Shown in pieces: positions 15,469 through 23,856 of a stretch of 64,000 nucleotides of DNA. The position numbers and the translations under genes were made by a program. Positions within the stretch are counted from its first letter, which is position 1. Each line of letters starts with the position of its first letter. This DNA comes from JAKAVN01 sp963734845 (GTDB taxonomy: Bacteria; Desulfobacterota; Binatia; Binatales; Binataceae), in contig CAVTIS010000006.1 of the NCBI GenBank assembly GCA_963734845.1, positions 287,597-351,596 on the forward strand. The letters are read 5' to 3'. The notes below the pieces were generated by a model. It made no database searches. It saw nothing but the letters and a program-made list of their open reading frames with translations, and was not told the origin of the DNA.

Positions 15469-16650
15469 TTACGGGTCCCGCGTGACCACGATTCCGCTGC
15501 CGCGCATCATTGGCGAGCCGTCGAGCGCGCATACCGCCGCCGCATCCGGCACCTGCCGGCGCTCGGCGCGCCCGGTAACCTGGAACACTGCCTCCGCGAT
15601 ATGCCCCATCCCGTGTAATCGGCCCTCACTCAGGCTGCCGCCGAACGTATTCACCGGAAGTTCGCCTTCCAGCGCGATTCGGCCGTCCTGGATGAACGCG
15701 TGGGCCTCGCCGCGCTTGCAGAAGCCGGCCGCCTCCAGCCAGTAGAGCGCCGAGGGCGCGAAGCCGTCGTACAACTGCGCGGCGTCCATGTCGGCCGGGC
15801 CGAGTCCCGCCGACGACCACAGCTTAGCCGCGAGGGATTGCCCGTTGGCGAGGTAATCGTCGAGCGTGTAGAAGAGCAGGCTGCGGCGGCTGGCCGTATT
15901 CTGGCCGTGCCCCGCGATGTAGGCGGGGGGGCGGCGTAGGTCACGCGCGCGCTCGGCGCTGGTCATCACCAGCGCGACGCAGCCCTCGACCGGCACGTCG
16001 CAATCGAACAGACAAAACGGCTCGGCGATCGGCCGCGCGGCCATGTAGTCATCGCGCGTCATCGGCTTGGAATAAAAGAACGCGCGCGGATTGAGGTTGG
16101 CGTTACGCCGCGAGTTGACCGCGAGCGTGCCGAGATGCTCGCGCGTCGCGCCGTACTGATGCATGTAGCGCCGCCACGCCATCGCATGCGACTGGATCAC
16201 GCTGATGCATCCGAAGGGCGCAAGGAATTGAGCGTCGCCGGCGGCACGCGCGCCGCTGAACGCTCCGTAGCTCCGCGGCTGATGGAGCGCGCGCCAGATC
16301 AGCACGTAGTCGCAGGCGCCGGCGAGCAACGCGTGCACGCCTTCGATCACCGGCGCCGCGATCATCCCGGTTTCAATCTGCGCGTACCATCGCACGTCCG
16401 GCGCGAGCGCCAGATGGTTGATGATCCACGCGACGCTCACGATATCGACGCCGTCGCGCGTGCCGGCGCCCAGGAACGGCGCCTCGGGATACGTCGCCAG
16501 ACCGTCGATCTGTTGCGGGCTAAGGCCGGCGTCGGCGATCGCCTCGCTGCAGGCGTCGAGGGCGAGCGATCCCAGCGGGCGCTTTGACTGGCGCGTCAGC
16601 TCCGAATAACCGATCCCGACGATCGCGGTCTTACCCTTACCCAGCCACAT
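15469..16650 (-). CDS. SCP2-type thiolase-like protein without the nucleophilic Cys
   Basis: A 393-residue thiolase-fold protein of the SCP2/lipid-transfer group (AIVGIGYSELTRQS, DAGLSPQQIDGLAT, QLYDGFAPSALYW, NTFGGSLSEGRLHG). The region that holds the nucleophilic Cys in true thiolases reads YAQIETGMIAAP, with no Cys, so it is unlikely to cleave acyl-CoA by thiolysis. Paired with a DUF35 protein it resembles the Ltp2-ChsH2 retro-aldolases of steroid side-chain breakdown, in which Tyr residues act. The pairing is visible; the reaction is inference. It starts 36 bases after the DUF35 gene. Confidence 0.8.
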   Translation of the reverse strand: MWLGKGKTAIVGIGYSELTRQSKRPLGSLALDACSEAIADAGLSPQQIDGLATYPEAPFLGAGTRDGVDIVSVAWIINHLALAPDVRWYAQIETGMIAAPVIEGVHALLAGACDYVLIWRALHQPRSYGAFSGARAAGDAQFLAPFGCISVIQSHAMAWRRYMHQYGATREHLGTLAVNSRRNANLNPRAFFYSKPMTRDDYMAARPIAEPFCLFDCDVPVEGCVALVMTSAERARDLRRPPAYIAGHGQNTASRRSLLFYTLDDYLANGQSLAAKLWSSAGLGPADMDAAQLYDGFAPSALYWLEAAGFCKRGEAHAFIQDGRIALEGELPVNTFGGSLSEGRLHGMGHIAEAVFQVTGRAERRQVPDAAAVCALDGSPMMRGSGIVVTRDP

Positions 16651-16686
16651 TGCCCCTACCCTGCCACATCGCCACACCCCTCCGGC

Positions 16687-17103
16687 TCAGACCGGCCTGA
16701 ATTGAGCCAGCACCAGGCCGGCACCTCGTTGCTCGAACCACACCTCGGCGCGGCCGCCGATGCGGACTTTATCGAGTTCCGCGTGCGGCAGATTGGAAAC
16801 CATGAAGAGCATCGGCTGCTCCTCGAGCTCGACCACGATATTGACGTACGGGACCTCGCCCTCGAAACCGGCGACGCTCGGCTGATGCATCACGGTGAAG
16901 GTGTAAATCGTGCCGCGGCCGGAAACCGGCGCGAACTCCAGTCGCTGGGCGGAGCAGCGGTCGCAGGTGGGACGCGGCGGATGGTTGTAGTATCCACATT
17001 CGGCGCATCGCTGCACTACGAGCCGATGCTTTTTTGCCGCGTCCCAGAAGGGCTGCGAGAGTTCGTCGGAAATCGGAACAGGTTTTTCGCTATTGGCCGC
17101 CAC
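16687..17103 (-). CDS. DUF35 OB-fold, zinc-ribbon acyl-CoA-associated protein
   Basis: A roughly 138-residue protein with the DUF35 layout: an N-terminal helix (ISDELSQPFWDAAKKH), a rubredoxin-like zinc ribbon (CAECGYYNHPPRPTCDRC) and an OB-fold (GRGTIYTFTVMHQPSVAGF). Such proteins partner thiolase-like enzymes in a stable complex. It is directly upstream of one here. The start is taken as GTG at 17103; an upstream start would overlap the acr3 gene. It begins 34 bases after acr3 on the same strand, so it may be read from the arsenic operon. Confidence 0.8.
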   Translation of the reverse strand: MAANSEKPVPISDELSQPFWDAAKKHRLVVQRCAECGYYNHPPRPTCDRCSAQRLEFAPVSGRGTIYTFTVMHQPSVAGFEGEVPYVNIVVELEEQPMLFMVSNLPHAELDKVRIGGRAEVWFEQRGAGLVLAQFRPV

Positions 17104-17137
17104 GCATCCGTGTATAGCAGGTTTGCACGGGCGAGTG

Positions 17138-18280
17138 TCAGCGCGGCGCGGCGCCAATCGTATCGCAACACTCCACAGACGCGATGGTCGCGCCGGAAGC
17201 GGGAAAATATTTGCCCCGCGCCCATCGCGCCACGCCGACCAGGCCGATCATCACCGGCACTTCGATTAGCGGTCCTATAACGGCAGCGAAGGCCGCGCCG
17301 CTGTCGATCCCAAAGGTCGCGACCGCCACTGCGATCGCAAGTTCGAAATTGTTTGACGCCGCGGTGAACGAAAGCGTCGCGGTTTGCGGATAAGTCGCGC
17401 CCGCCTTGTAGCTCAGGATGAACGACAGAGCGAACATGATGGCGAAGTAGAGCAGCAGGGGAATCGCGATCCGCACCACGTCAAGCGGCAGCCGCACGAT
17501 CGCCTCGCCCTTGATCGAAAACATCACCACGATCGTGAAGAGCAAAAAGATCAGAGTGAGCGGGCTGATTTTCGGAATGAAATGCTCACGGTACCAGGCC
17601 TTCCCTTTGAGCCCGACCAGAATTTTCCAGGTCGCGAAGCCGGCGGCGAACGGCACGCCGAGATAGATGCCGACGCTCTCGGCGATCTCGCCGATCGTTA
17701 TATGAACCAGCGTGACGCCCAGCCCGAGCCATCGCGGAATCACGGTCATGAAGACGAACGCGTAGATTGAAAAGAACAGCACTTGAAAGATCGAATTGAA
17801 CGCCACCAGGCCCGCGCAGTAATCGTTGTCGCCGTCCGCCAGGTCGTTCCACACCACCACCATCGCGATGCATCGCGCAAGCCCGATCAAGATGAGCCCG
17901 GCCATGTACTCCGGCCGGTCGCGCAGAAAAATAATCGCGAGCGCGAACATCAGGATCGGCCCGATGATCCAGTTCTGCACCAGCGAGAGGCCGAGGATCT
18001 TCCAGTCGCGGAAGACGTCGCCCAGTTCGTCGTAATTCACCTTCGCCAGCGGCGGATACATCATCAGGATGAGACCGGCCGCAATCGGGAGCGACGTGGT
18101 GCCAACGCTCAGGCGGTCGAAAGCCGCCTTGACGCCGGGCCACGCGTAACCCAACGCAACGCCAACCGCCATCGCGAGAAAAATCCACAGCGTGAGGAAT
18201 CGATCGAGGAACGACATCCGCTGCAGCACGGAAGCAGCCGGCGAAGCGGTTTCGGAGGGTCTTGCCACGCGGGGATTCAT
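17138..18280 (-). CDS. acr3: Arsenite efflux permease, ACR3 family
   Basis: A 380-residue, ten-helix permease of the ACR3 (bile/arsenite/riboflavin) family that exports arsenite. The diagnostic segment GLARCIAMVVVWNDLA holds the essential Cys in helix 4, followed by LVAFNSIFQVLFFS. Its ATG overlaps the arsJ stop (ATGA), so it is the last core gene of arsR-gapdh-arsJ-acr3. Together with ArsJ it gives separate exits for arsenite and for arsenate as an organic ester. Confidence 0.93.
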   Translation of the reverse strand: MNPRVARPSETASPAASVLQRMSFLDRFLTLWIFLAMAVGVALGYAWPGVKAAFDRLSVGTTSLPIAAGLILMMYPPLAKVNYDELGDVFRDWKILGLSLVQNWIIGPILMFALAIIFLRDRPEYMAGLILIGLARCIAMVVVWNDLADGDNDYCAGLVAFNSIFQVLFFSIYAFVFMTVIPRWLGLGVTLVHITIGEIAESVGIYLGVPFAAGFATWKILVGLKGKAWYREHFIPKISPLTLIFLLFTIVVMFSIKGEAIVRLPLDVVRIAIPLLLYFAIMFALSFILSYKAGATYPQTATLSFTAASNNFELAIAVAVATFGIDSGAAFAAVIGPLIEVPVMIGLVGVARWARGKYFPASGATIASVECCDTIGAAPR

Positions 18281-19524
18281 GACTCGGCCGCCTCGAGCTT
18301 CACGGTCAGCGGAATCGCGCGTGCGCGCGGAAGCTTGAACGACAATAAAGCCGCCGCCAGCACCATCGCGCCCGAGGCCAGCAGACAGGCGCTGAAGCCG
18401 TAAAATTCGAAAATCACTCCCGACAACAGCGTGCCCAGCAGTCTGCCGCCGGCGTTGGCCATGTAATAAAACCCGACGTTGGTCGCGACCTCCTCCTCTT
18501 CTGAGTAGGCGAGAATCAGATACGAGTGCACGGCGGAATTGATCGCGAACACGACCATGAAGACGGCGAGTCCGACCATCAGAGCCGCGGCCGGACTGAG
18601 GTTAAGCTGCAGCGCAGCCGCCAGTCCGAGCGGTATCGCGACCAGAATGAACGTCCACAGGCGAGCCGTATCTCCGGTAACTCCTTGTCGTGCGCCTAGC
18701 TGGCGAAGCACCTCCGGGACGATTGCCTGCACGATGCCGTAACCGACGAACCACGAGGCGCAGAACGCGCCCACCTGCCAGAAAGACCATCGCAGATTGG
18801 AAGCCAGGAAGACCGGCAGCCCGACTACGAACCAGACATCGCGCGCCGCGAACAGAAACAGGCGTGCGGCCGAAAGCCAGTTCACCGCCGAACTCTTGGA
18901 AAATAGCGCGGTGAATTTGACTTTCGATTTGGCCTTTCCCAGCCCGCTCGGGAGCGCCACGACGGTTCCGATCAAGACGGCGGAAAGCCCGAGCGCCATC
19001 GCCGTCAGCGAGCCCACGAAACCCAACGCGCCCAAAAGCGCCCCGCCCATAAAGAAGCCGAGCCCTTTGAGCGCGTTTTTCGATCCAGTCAGCCGCGCGA
19101 CCCATCGGAAGAGAGCGCCGTCCTCGCCCTGGGGCACCACCACTTTGATCGCGCTCTTGGCGCTCATCTTGGTCAGATCTTTCGCGATTCCAGAGAGCGC
19201 TTGCGCCGCCATCACGTATGCGACCGATGCTGCGGGAGACCATGCCGGCTGTAGCAAGGCCAACATGATCAGGGCGCCGATCTGAAGCAGCAAGCCGCCA
19301 TAAAGAGTGACCTTCAAGCCCGAGCGCGCCGCGATCCATCCGCCAAGCAGATTGGTGACGATTCCGAAGAATTCGTAGAACAGAAACAGAAAAGCGATCG
19401 CGACTGCGCTATAGCCGAGCCGGTCAAAATGCAACAGCACCAGCATCCGCAGCGCGCCGTCTGTAAGCGTGAAGCCCCAGTAAGCGCCGGTCACCAGCGC
19501 GTAGTTGCGGACCGCGGTCCTCAT
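18277..19524 (-). CDS. arsJ: Organoarsenical efflux MFS transporter ArsJ
   Basis: A 415-residue, 12-helix MFS protein. The start MRTAVRNYALVTGAYWGFTLTDGALRMLVLLHF and context next to gapdh are typical of ArsJ (quoted here only in part: TGAYWGFTLTDGALRML). ArsJ exports 1-arseno-3-phosphoglycerate, which falls apart to arsenate outside, giving net arsenate resistance. The ATG overlaps the gapdh stop by four bases and its own stop overlaps acr3. Intact. Confidence 0.9.
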   Translation of the reverse strand: MRTAVRNYALVTGAYWGFTLTDGALRMLVLLHFDRLGYSAVAIAFLFLFYEFFGIVTNLLGGWIAARSGLKVTLYGGLLLQIGALIMLALLQPAWSPAASVAYVMAAQALSGIAKDLTKMSAKSAIKVVVPQGEDGALFRWVARLTGSKNALKGLGFFMGGALLGALGFVGSLTAMALGLSAVLIGTVVALPSGLGKAKSKVKFTALFSKSSAVNWLSAARLFLFAARDVWFVVGLPVFLASNLRWSFWQVGAFCASWFVGYGIVQAIVPEVLRQLGARQGVTGDTARLWTFILVAIPLGLAAALQLNLSPAAALMVGLAVFMVVFAINSAVHSYLILAYSEEEEVATNVGFYYMANAGGRLLGTLLSGVIFEFYGFSACLLASGAMVLAAALLSFKLPRARAIPLTVKLEAAES

Positions 19525-20576
19525 CGCCGCATCGCTCGGCTACGAGCGCCCGGCAGGGTCGCCGCCACTTTCGCGGCCAGTTCGACCAGCCGGTTGGCGT
19601 AGCCCCATTCATTGTCGTACCAGGCAAGGATTTTGACCTGCGTGCGATCGACGACCATCGTCGACGGACCGTCGACGATCGAGGAACGCGGGTCGTTGAC
19701 GAAATCCACCGAGACCAGCGGGCGCTCCTCGAACCCCAGGATCTCCTTGAGCGGACCCGCGGCGGCCTCTCTCAGGAATCCGTTGACCTCTTCGACGGTG
19801 GTTGGGCGCGTGACTTCAAATACGCAGTCCGTCAACGAGGCATTCAGTAGTGGCACCCTTACCGCCATGCCGTTGAGCTTCCCCTCCAGCTCCGGATAGA
19901 TGAGCCCGATGGCGGTGGCCGAGCCGGTCGTCGTCGGGACCAGCGACAGCAGCGCCGAGCGCGCGCGGCGCAAATCCTGGTGCGGCAGATCGACCAGGGT
20001 TTGCGTATTGGTAACGTCGTGCAGAGTCGTGATCGCCCCGTGGCGGATGCCGAGCTTTTCGTGCACCACTTTCACCACCGGCGCCAGACAATTCGTGGTG
20101 CACGAGGCCGCGGTCACGATGTCGTGAATGGCGGGATCGTACAAATGATCGTTGATCCCGACCACGATGTTCAGGGCCTCCTTCTTAATTGGCTTAATTG
20201 GCGCCGCCACGATTACCTTGCGCACGCCGCGCTCGAAATACGGCCGCAATGACTCCGCGGTCCGAAATTTTCCCGAGCATTCCAAAACCATCTCCACGCC
20301 AGAGCTGTCCCATCGCACCGCTCCCGGCTCTCCCCGATCGCTGAACGCGATGCGCTGTCCTTTGACGATGAGCGAGTTCTCATCCGCGCTGACCGGCGCC
20401 GGCCAGCGGCCGTGCACGCTGTCGAACTCGAGCAGATGGGCGGCGGCGCCGGCGCCGCCCTTGATTTCGTTGATGTGGACGATCGGAAGCGCCGTAAATT
20501 CCGCACGATCGAAAGCGGCGCGCAACGCGAGTCGCCCCATGCGTCCAAACCCGTTGATTCCAATCCGCACGGACAT
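19521..20576 (-). CDS. Arsenic-operon glyceraldehyde-3-phosphate dehydrogenase
   Basis: A 351-residue GAPDH. It shows the Rossmann start RIGINGFGRMGRLALRA, the catalytic SCTTNCLAP, and the C-terminal WYDNEWGYANRLVEL. In ars operons with arsJ the enzyme uses arsenate in place of phosphate and makes 1-arseno-3-phosphoglycerate for export. ATG at 20576 follows the arsR stop by two bases; a longer in-frame start lies inside arsR and is not needed. A separate housekeeping GAPDH is expected elsewhere. Confidence 0.92.
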   Translation of the reverse strand: MSVRIGINGFGRMGRLALRAAFDRAEFTALPIVHINEIKGGAGAAAHLLEFDSVHGRWPAPVSADENSLIVKGQRIAFSDRGEPGAVRWDSSGVEMVLECSGKFRTAESLRPYFERGVRKVIVAAPIKPIKKEALNIVVGINDHLYDPAIHDIVTAASCTTNCLAPVVKVVHEKLGIRHGAITTLHDVTNTQTLVDLPHQDLRRARSALLSLVPTTTGSATAIGLIYPELEGKLNGMAVRVPLLNASLTDCVFEVTRPTTVEEVNGFLREAAAGPLKEILGFEERPLVSVDFVNDPRSSIVDGPSTMVVDRTQVKILAWYDNEWGYANRLVELAAKVAATLPGARSRAMRR

Positions 20577-20578
20577 AT

Positions 20579-20983
20579 TCAGGCTTTCGCCGCTTTCACC
20601 GCGCTGCGGCGTTTCGTGGTGGGAGCGCAGATTCCAGATTTGACGGAATCGGTTGCGCAAGCGGCGGTTCCGAAATCCGCCGGCGCGCAGATATCCGGCT
20701 GTCCGCCGCAGCAGTTTTCAGTCAGATACGCGAGCAAGGCGGTCATCGTCTTGAAATTTGCGCTGTATATGATCGACCGGCTGGCGCGCCGCGACGTCAC
20801 GAGGCCGGCGAAGCGAAGCTGGTTCAAATGAAATGAGAGCGTGGGAGATGGCAGCCCGAGGCGATCCCCGATCTCGCCGGCCGCCAGGCCTTCGGGGCCC
20901 TTTTGGACCAGCAGACGGAAAATTTCGAGCCGGGTTTCCTGGGCCAGGGCGCCCAGCGCCGCGACCGCGGTTGACTTCTTCAT
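20579..20983 (-). CDS. arsR: ArsR family arsenic-responsive repressor
   Basis: A 134-residue winged-helix repressor. The recognition region reads EIGDRLGLPSPTLSFHLNQLRFAGLV. The inducer-binding cysteines are in a C-terminal ENCCGGQPDIC motif (Cys91, Cys92, Cys99), like the Acidithiobacillus-type ArsR rather than the classical helix-3 CVC site, with more Cys in the tail. It heads the arsR-gapdh-arsJ-acr3 operon. A good sigma-70 promoter sits so close to the ATG that the mRNA is probably leaderless. Confidence 0.93.
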   Translation of the reverse strand: MKKSTAVAALGALAQETRLEIFRLLVQKGPEGLAAGEIGDRLGLPSPTLSFHLNQLRFAGLVTSRRASRSIIYSANFKTMTALLAYLTENCCGGQPDICAPADFGTAACATDSVKSGICAPTTKRRSAVKAAKA

Positions 20984-20990
20984 AGTTTTA

Positions 20991-21019
20991 GATATATGGA
21001 ATTGTTAGCGGATGGTCAA
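20991..21019 (-). promoter_or_regulatory. arsR operon promoter (likely leaderless start)
   Basis: On the minus strand TTGACC (21019-21014), a 17-base spacer and TATATC (20996-20991) match the sigma-70 consensus. Only seven bases separate the -10 box from the arsR ATG, so transcription should begin at or next to the start codon. The spacer and -10 are AT-rich in a GC-rich neighbourhood and are the natural place for an ArsR operator. Confidence 0.6.
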
Positions 21020-21083
21020 CCGACGAACGCGTGCAAACGCGCAACCTGCCGCCCGCGCGCGGGCGGCAAGCGGAGCGAACACA

Positions 21084-21900
21084 ATGAGCGAGCCCTCGAT
21101 AAAAGAACAGGTCAGGGAAAATTACGCGCGCGCCGCCCGGCGCGTCACCAGCGAAGAAACCGGCGGCGGATGCTGCGGCAGCGTCGCCCCCCTGCGGCAA
21201 TCCGATAACCTCGAATCTATACGCCGAGAGCGAGACCGGGGCGCTGCCGACGGCGGCCGTCGCCGCTTCGCTCGGATGCGGCAATCCAACCGCGCTCGCG
21301 GAATTGAAAGCGGGCGAGACGGTGCTCGACCTCGGCTCCGGCGGCGGGATCGACGTGCTGCTCTCGGCGCGCCGCGTCGGCCCCACCGGCAAGGCCTACG
21401 GCCTCGACATGACAGACGAGATGCTCGCGCTGGCGCGCGAGAACCAGCGCAAGGCGGGCGCGGAAAACGTTGAGTTTTTAAAGGGCGAGATCGAAAGCAT
21501 CCCGCTCCCCGACAATTCCGTGGACGTGATCATCTCGAACTGCGTGATTAATCTTTCGGGCGACAAGGATCGCGTGCTGGCCGAGGCCTTTCGGGTGCTG
21601 CGTCCGGGCGGGCGCTTCGCGGTCTCCGACGTGGTGGTGCGCGGTGAAGTGCCGGCCGCGATTCGCCGCAACGTGGAGTTGTGGATCGGATGCGTCGCCG
21701 GAGCGCTGGAGGAATCCGAGTACCGGGCGAAATTGAGCGGCGCCGGCTTCGAGCAGGTCGAGGTCGAACCGACCCGAATCTACCGCGCCGAGGACGCGTC
21801 GGAATTCTTCGCTCAGGCCAATCTCGACCTCGAAAAAGTCGCGTCGATGGTCAACGGGAAATTCATGAGTGCGTTCGTCCGCGCCCGCAAGCCCCTCTAA
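21084..21900 (+). pseudogene. arsM: Arsenite methyltransferase arsM, broken by a single-base frameshift
   Basis: ArsM methylates arsenite with SAM to volatile species. The N-terminus (MSEPSIKEQVRENYARAARR, then GGGCCGSVAP) is in one frame. The rest (GNPITSNLYAESETGALP, LDLGSGGGIDVLLSARR, ISNCVINLS, ELWIGCVAGAL) is in the +1 frame. Removing one C from the six-C run at 21187-21192 restores a continuous 271-residue protein with the conserved Cys residues. The gene is divergent from arsR. As written it would be truncated; either recent inactivation or a consensus error. A fragment could start at an internal TTG (21304) but would lack the N-terminal Cys pair. Confidence 0.85.
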
Positions 21901-21905
21901 GCGGC

Positions 21906-22985
21906 TTACGCCAGATAGCCGGAGTGCTGCAGGTACTCGGCGAGCAACACCGCGCCGCGCCCCGCGCCCATCGCCGCGTTGTGCGTGACCAGCACGTACT
22001 TTACGCCGTTGGCCAGGACTTCATCGGGGCGGATTCGTCCGACCGAAGTCGTCATCCCGCGCTCGGCGTCGCGGTCCAGGCGCGGCTGCGGGCGCATCGG
22101 ATCGCGATGCACGGTAATCATGTGCTGCGGCGAGTTGGGCAGACCGAGCGCGGTGAACTCGCGCCCGAAGCTTTCGAACGCCTCACTGACCGCCTCGACG
22201 CCAGCGGGCTTTTTGAGCGAAACCGCGACCGCCTCCGTATGACCGTTGAGCACCGCGGCGCGCGTGCAGGTGGCGCTCACGCGGAGCGCCAATTCCGCGA
22301 TCCCGCCCTCGGCCATGCGCCCGAGGATTTTGCGCGTCTCGACCATCACCCGCTCCTCTTCGCGCGGGATGAACGGGATGACGTTCTCGACGATGTCGAG
22401 CGCGGAGAGGTCGCGCCCGGCGCCCGAGATCCCCTGCATCGTCGTGACCATCGTGGCCTCGACGCCGAAGCGCGCATCGAGCGCCTTGAGCGTGATCGCG
22501 AGGCCGGTCGCGGTGCAGTTAGGGAGGGTCGCGATATAGCCTTTCCATCCGCGCCGGCGGCGCTGCTCGTTCACCAGTGCGAGATGGTCGAGGTTGACGC
22601 CAGGGATCAGCAGCGGCACGTCGGGTTCCATCCGATGCGGCCGGGCGGTGCTGATGGTCGGAACCAGGGCCGCGTAAATCGGCTCGAGCTCGCGCGCGGC
22701 TTCGGATTCGACCGCGGCAAACACCACACCGATCCCGCCAAGTCTCAGTGACTTCGCGTCCTGCACTTCGAGTCCCAGCGTCTCGGTCGGCGGTTCGCAA
22801 CCGCCGACGTACCATCGCCGCACGCCGCTTTGCCCGTCGGTTATAGCCTCGGCAAAGGTCTTACCGGCCGAGCGCTCGGAGGCGGCCAGCGCCGCAATCT
22901 CGAAATACGGATGTCCGTCGAGGGCGGCCAGCACCTGCTGGCCGGCAATTCCGGTGGCGCCAACGATTGCAGCTTTGATCTTCAT
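21906..22985 (-). CDS. asd: Aspartate-semialdehyde dehydrogenase, archaeal/fungal type
   Basis: A 359-residue semialdehyde dehydrogenase: NADP-binding KAAIVGATGIAGQQVL, catalytic Cys157 in LPNCTATGLAITLKAL, then GISGAGRDLSALD and a late HITVHRD-like stretch (MITVHRDPMRPQP). It makes aspartate semialdehyde for Lys, Thr and Met synthesis. The motif pattern is of the archaeal/fungal branch rather than the usual bacterial Asd; relatives include malonyl-CoA and succinyl-CoA reductases, so a CoA-ester substrate is possible. It stands alone, five bases from the arsM end on the opposite strand. Confidence 0.85.
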   Translation of the reverse strand: MKIKAAIVGATGIAGQQVLAALDGHPYFEIAALAASERSAGKTFAEAITDGQSGVRRWYVGGCEPPTETLGLEVQDAKSLRLGGIGVVFAAVESEAARELEPIYAALVPTISTARPHRMEPDVPLLIPGVNLDHLALVNEQRRRRGWKGYIATLPNCTATGLAITLKALDARFGVEATMVTTMQGISGAGRDLSALDIVENVIPFIPREEERVMVETRKILGRMAEGGIAELALRVSATCTRAAVLNGHTEAVAVSLKKPAGVEAVSEAFESFGREFTALGLPNSPQHMITVHRDPMRPQPRLDRDAERGMTTSVGRIRPDEVLANGVKYVLVTHNAAMGAGRGAVLLAEYLQHSGYLA

Positions 22986-23102
22986 CTAATGAGCCGAGTG
23001 CCTGAAAGTTTGGAGCTAACAGATTATAGATAGCGGCTGTCGCGATCCATATGAGGAGCGCGGCGACGAGCCGCCCGTACCGGCGCGCTCGCGGCCAATC
23101 CG

Positions 23103-23798
23103 TCAGAGATGCGCGAGCAGCCAGCCGCGGACGGTCTCGAGTAGTTCGTCGGCCGCTTCGGTGAAGCGATGGCCGACGCCGGGAAAAAGCTTGAGCGTTC
23201 GCGGCTCTCGTGCGCGCTCGTAGATTCTCTCGGAACATTCGTGCGGCAAAATCGTGTCGGCGGTGCCATGCAGCAGGAGCAGCGGGCGCGGCGCAAGCTC
23301 GGCGACCACGTGCGCGCCGGCGAGCTGGCTCGAAACCGCGACCACGGTCGTTACCGTCGAGGAGAGCGTGCCCGCGTTGATCGCGACCGCGCCGCCGAAA
23401 GAGTGGCCGACGATTGCCGCGCGCCCGCATTGCATCGCGTTCAGAAACGCGAGCCCGGCCATCGTGTCGAGCACGCACTCGCCGAACTCGTTGGGCATCC
23501 GGTAGTTGACCCGCACCACCGTGATTCCCAGCGCGGGCAGCTCCTGCCCGAGCCGCACGTAGAGCTTTCCGGGACCGTCGAACCCGCCGAGCGCGCCGCT
23601 GACGCACAGTACGGCGCGGGCGGGAGCGTCATCTGCCCCGGCATCAGCCGCCCCGACTTCGACCGGCTGGACCTCGGGCGCGTGCACGATTATCGGGATC
23701 TCGCCGCGCGTAGTGCGAAGCCTGAGGCATCGCGCGCCAGCGATTTCGTCGCCCGACTCTACATCGAGGATACGCAGGCTGAGGTCGTCGCCGCTCAT
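23103..23798 (-). CDS. Alpha/beta hydrolase, dienelactone-hydrolase-like
   Basis: A 231-residue hydrolase with an intact triad pattern: nucleophile VGHSFGGAVA, acid in LLHGTADTILP, and His in FPGVGHRFTEAADEL. The N-terminus carries an extra strand-rich segment (GARCLRLRTTRGEIPIIVH) before the core. It probably acts on small esters or lactones; nothing fixes the substrate. It lies 58 bases downstream of the LLM oxidoreductase gene on the same strand and is likely cotranscribed. Confidence 0.8.
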   Translation of the reverse strand: MSGDDLSLRILDVESGDEIAGARCLRLRTTRGEIPIIVHAPEVQPVEVGAADAGADDAPARAVLCVSGALGGFDGPGKLYVRLGQELPALGITVVRVNYRMPNEFGECVLDTMAGLAFLNAMQCGRAAIVGHSFGGAVAINAGTLSSTVTTVVAVSSQLAGAHVVAELAPRPLLLLHGTADTILPHECSERIYERAREPRTLKLFPGVGHRFTEAADELLETVRGWLLAHL

Positions 23799-23856
23799 CG
23801 CGCCTCCGCGCGGCCCGCCGCTAGGAAATCGGGCGTACCCGAATCACACCTACCGA

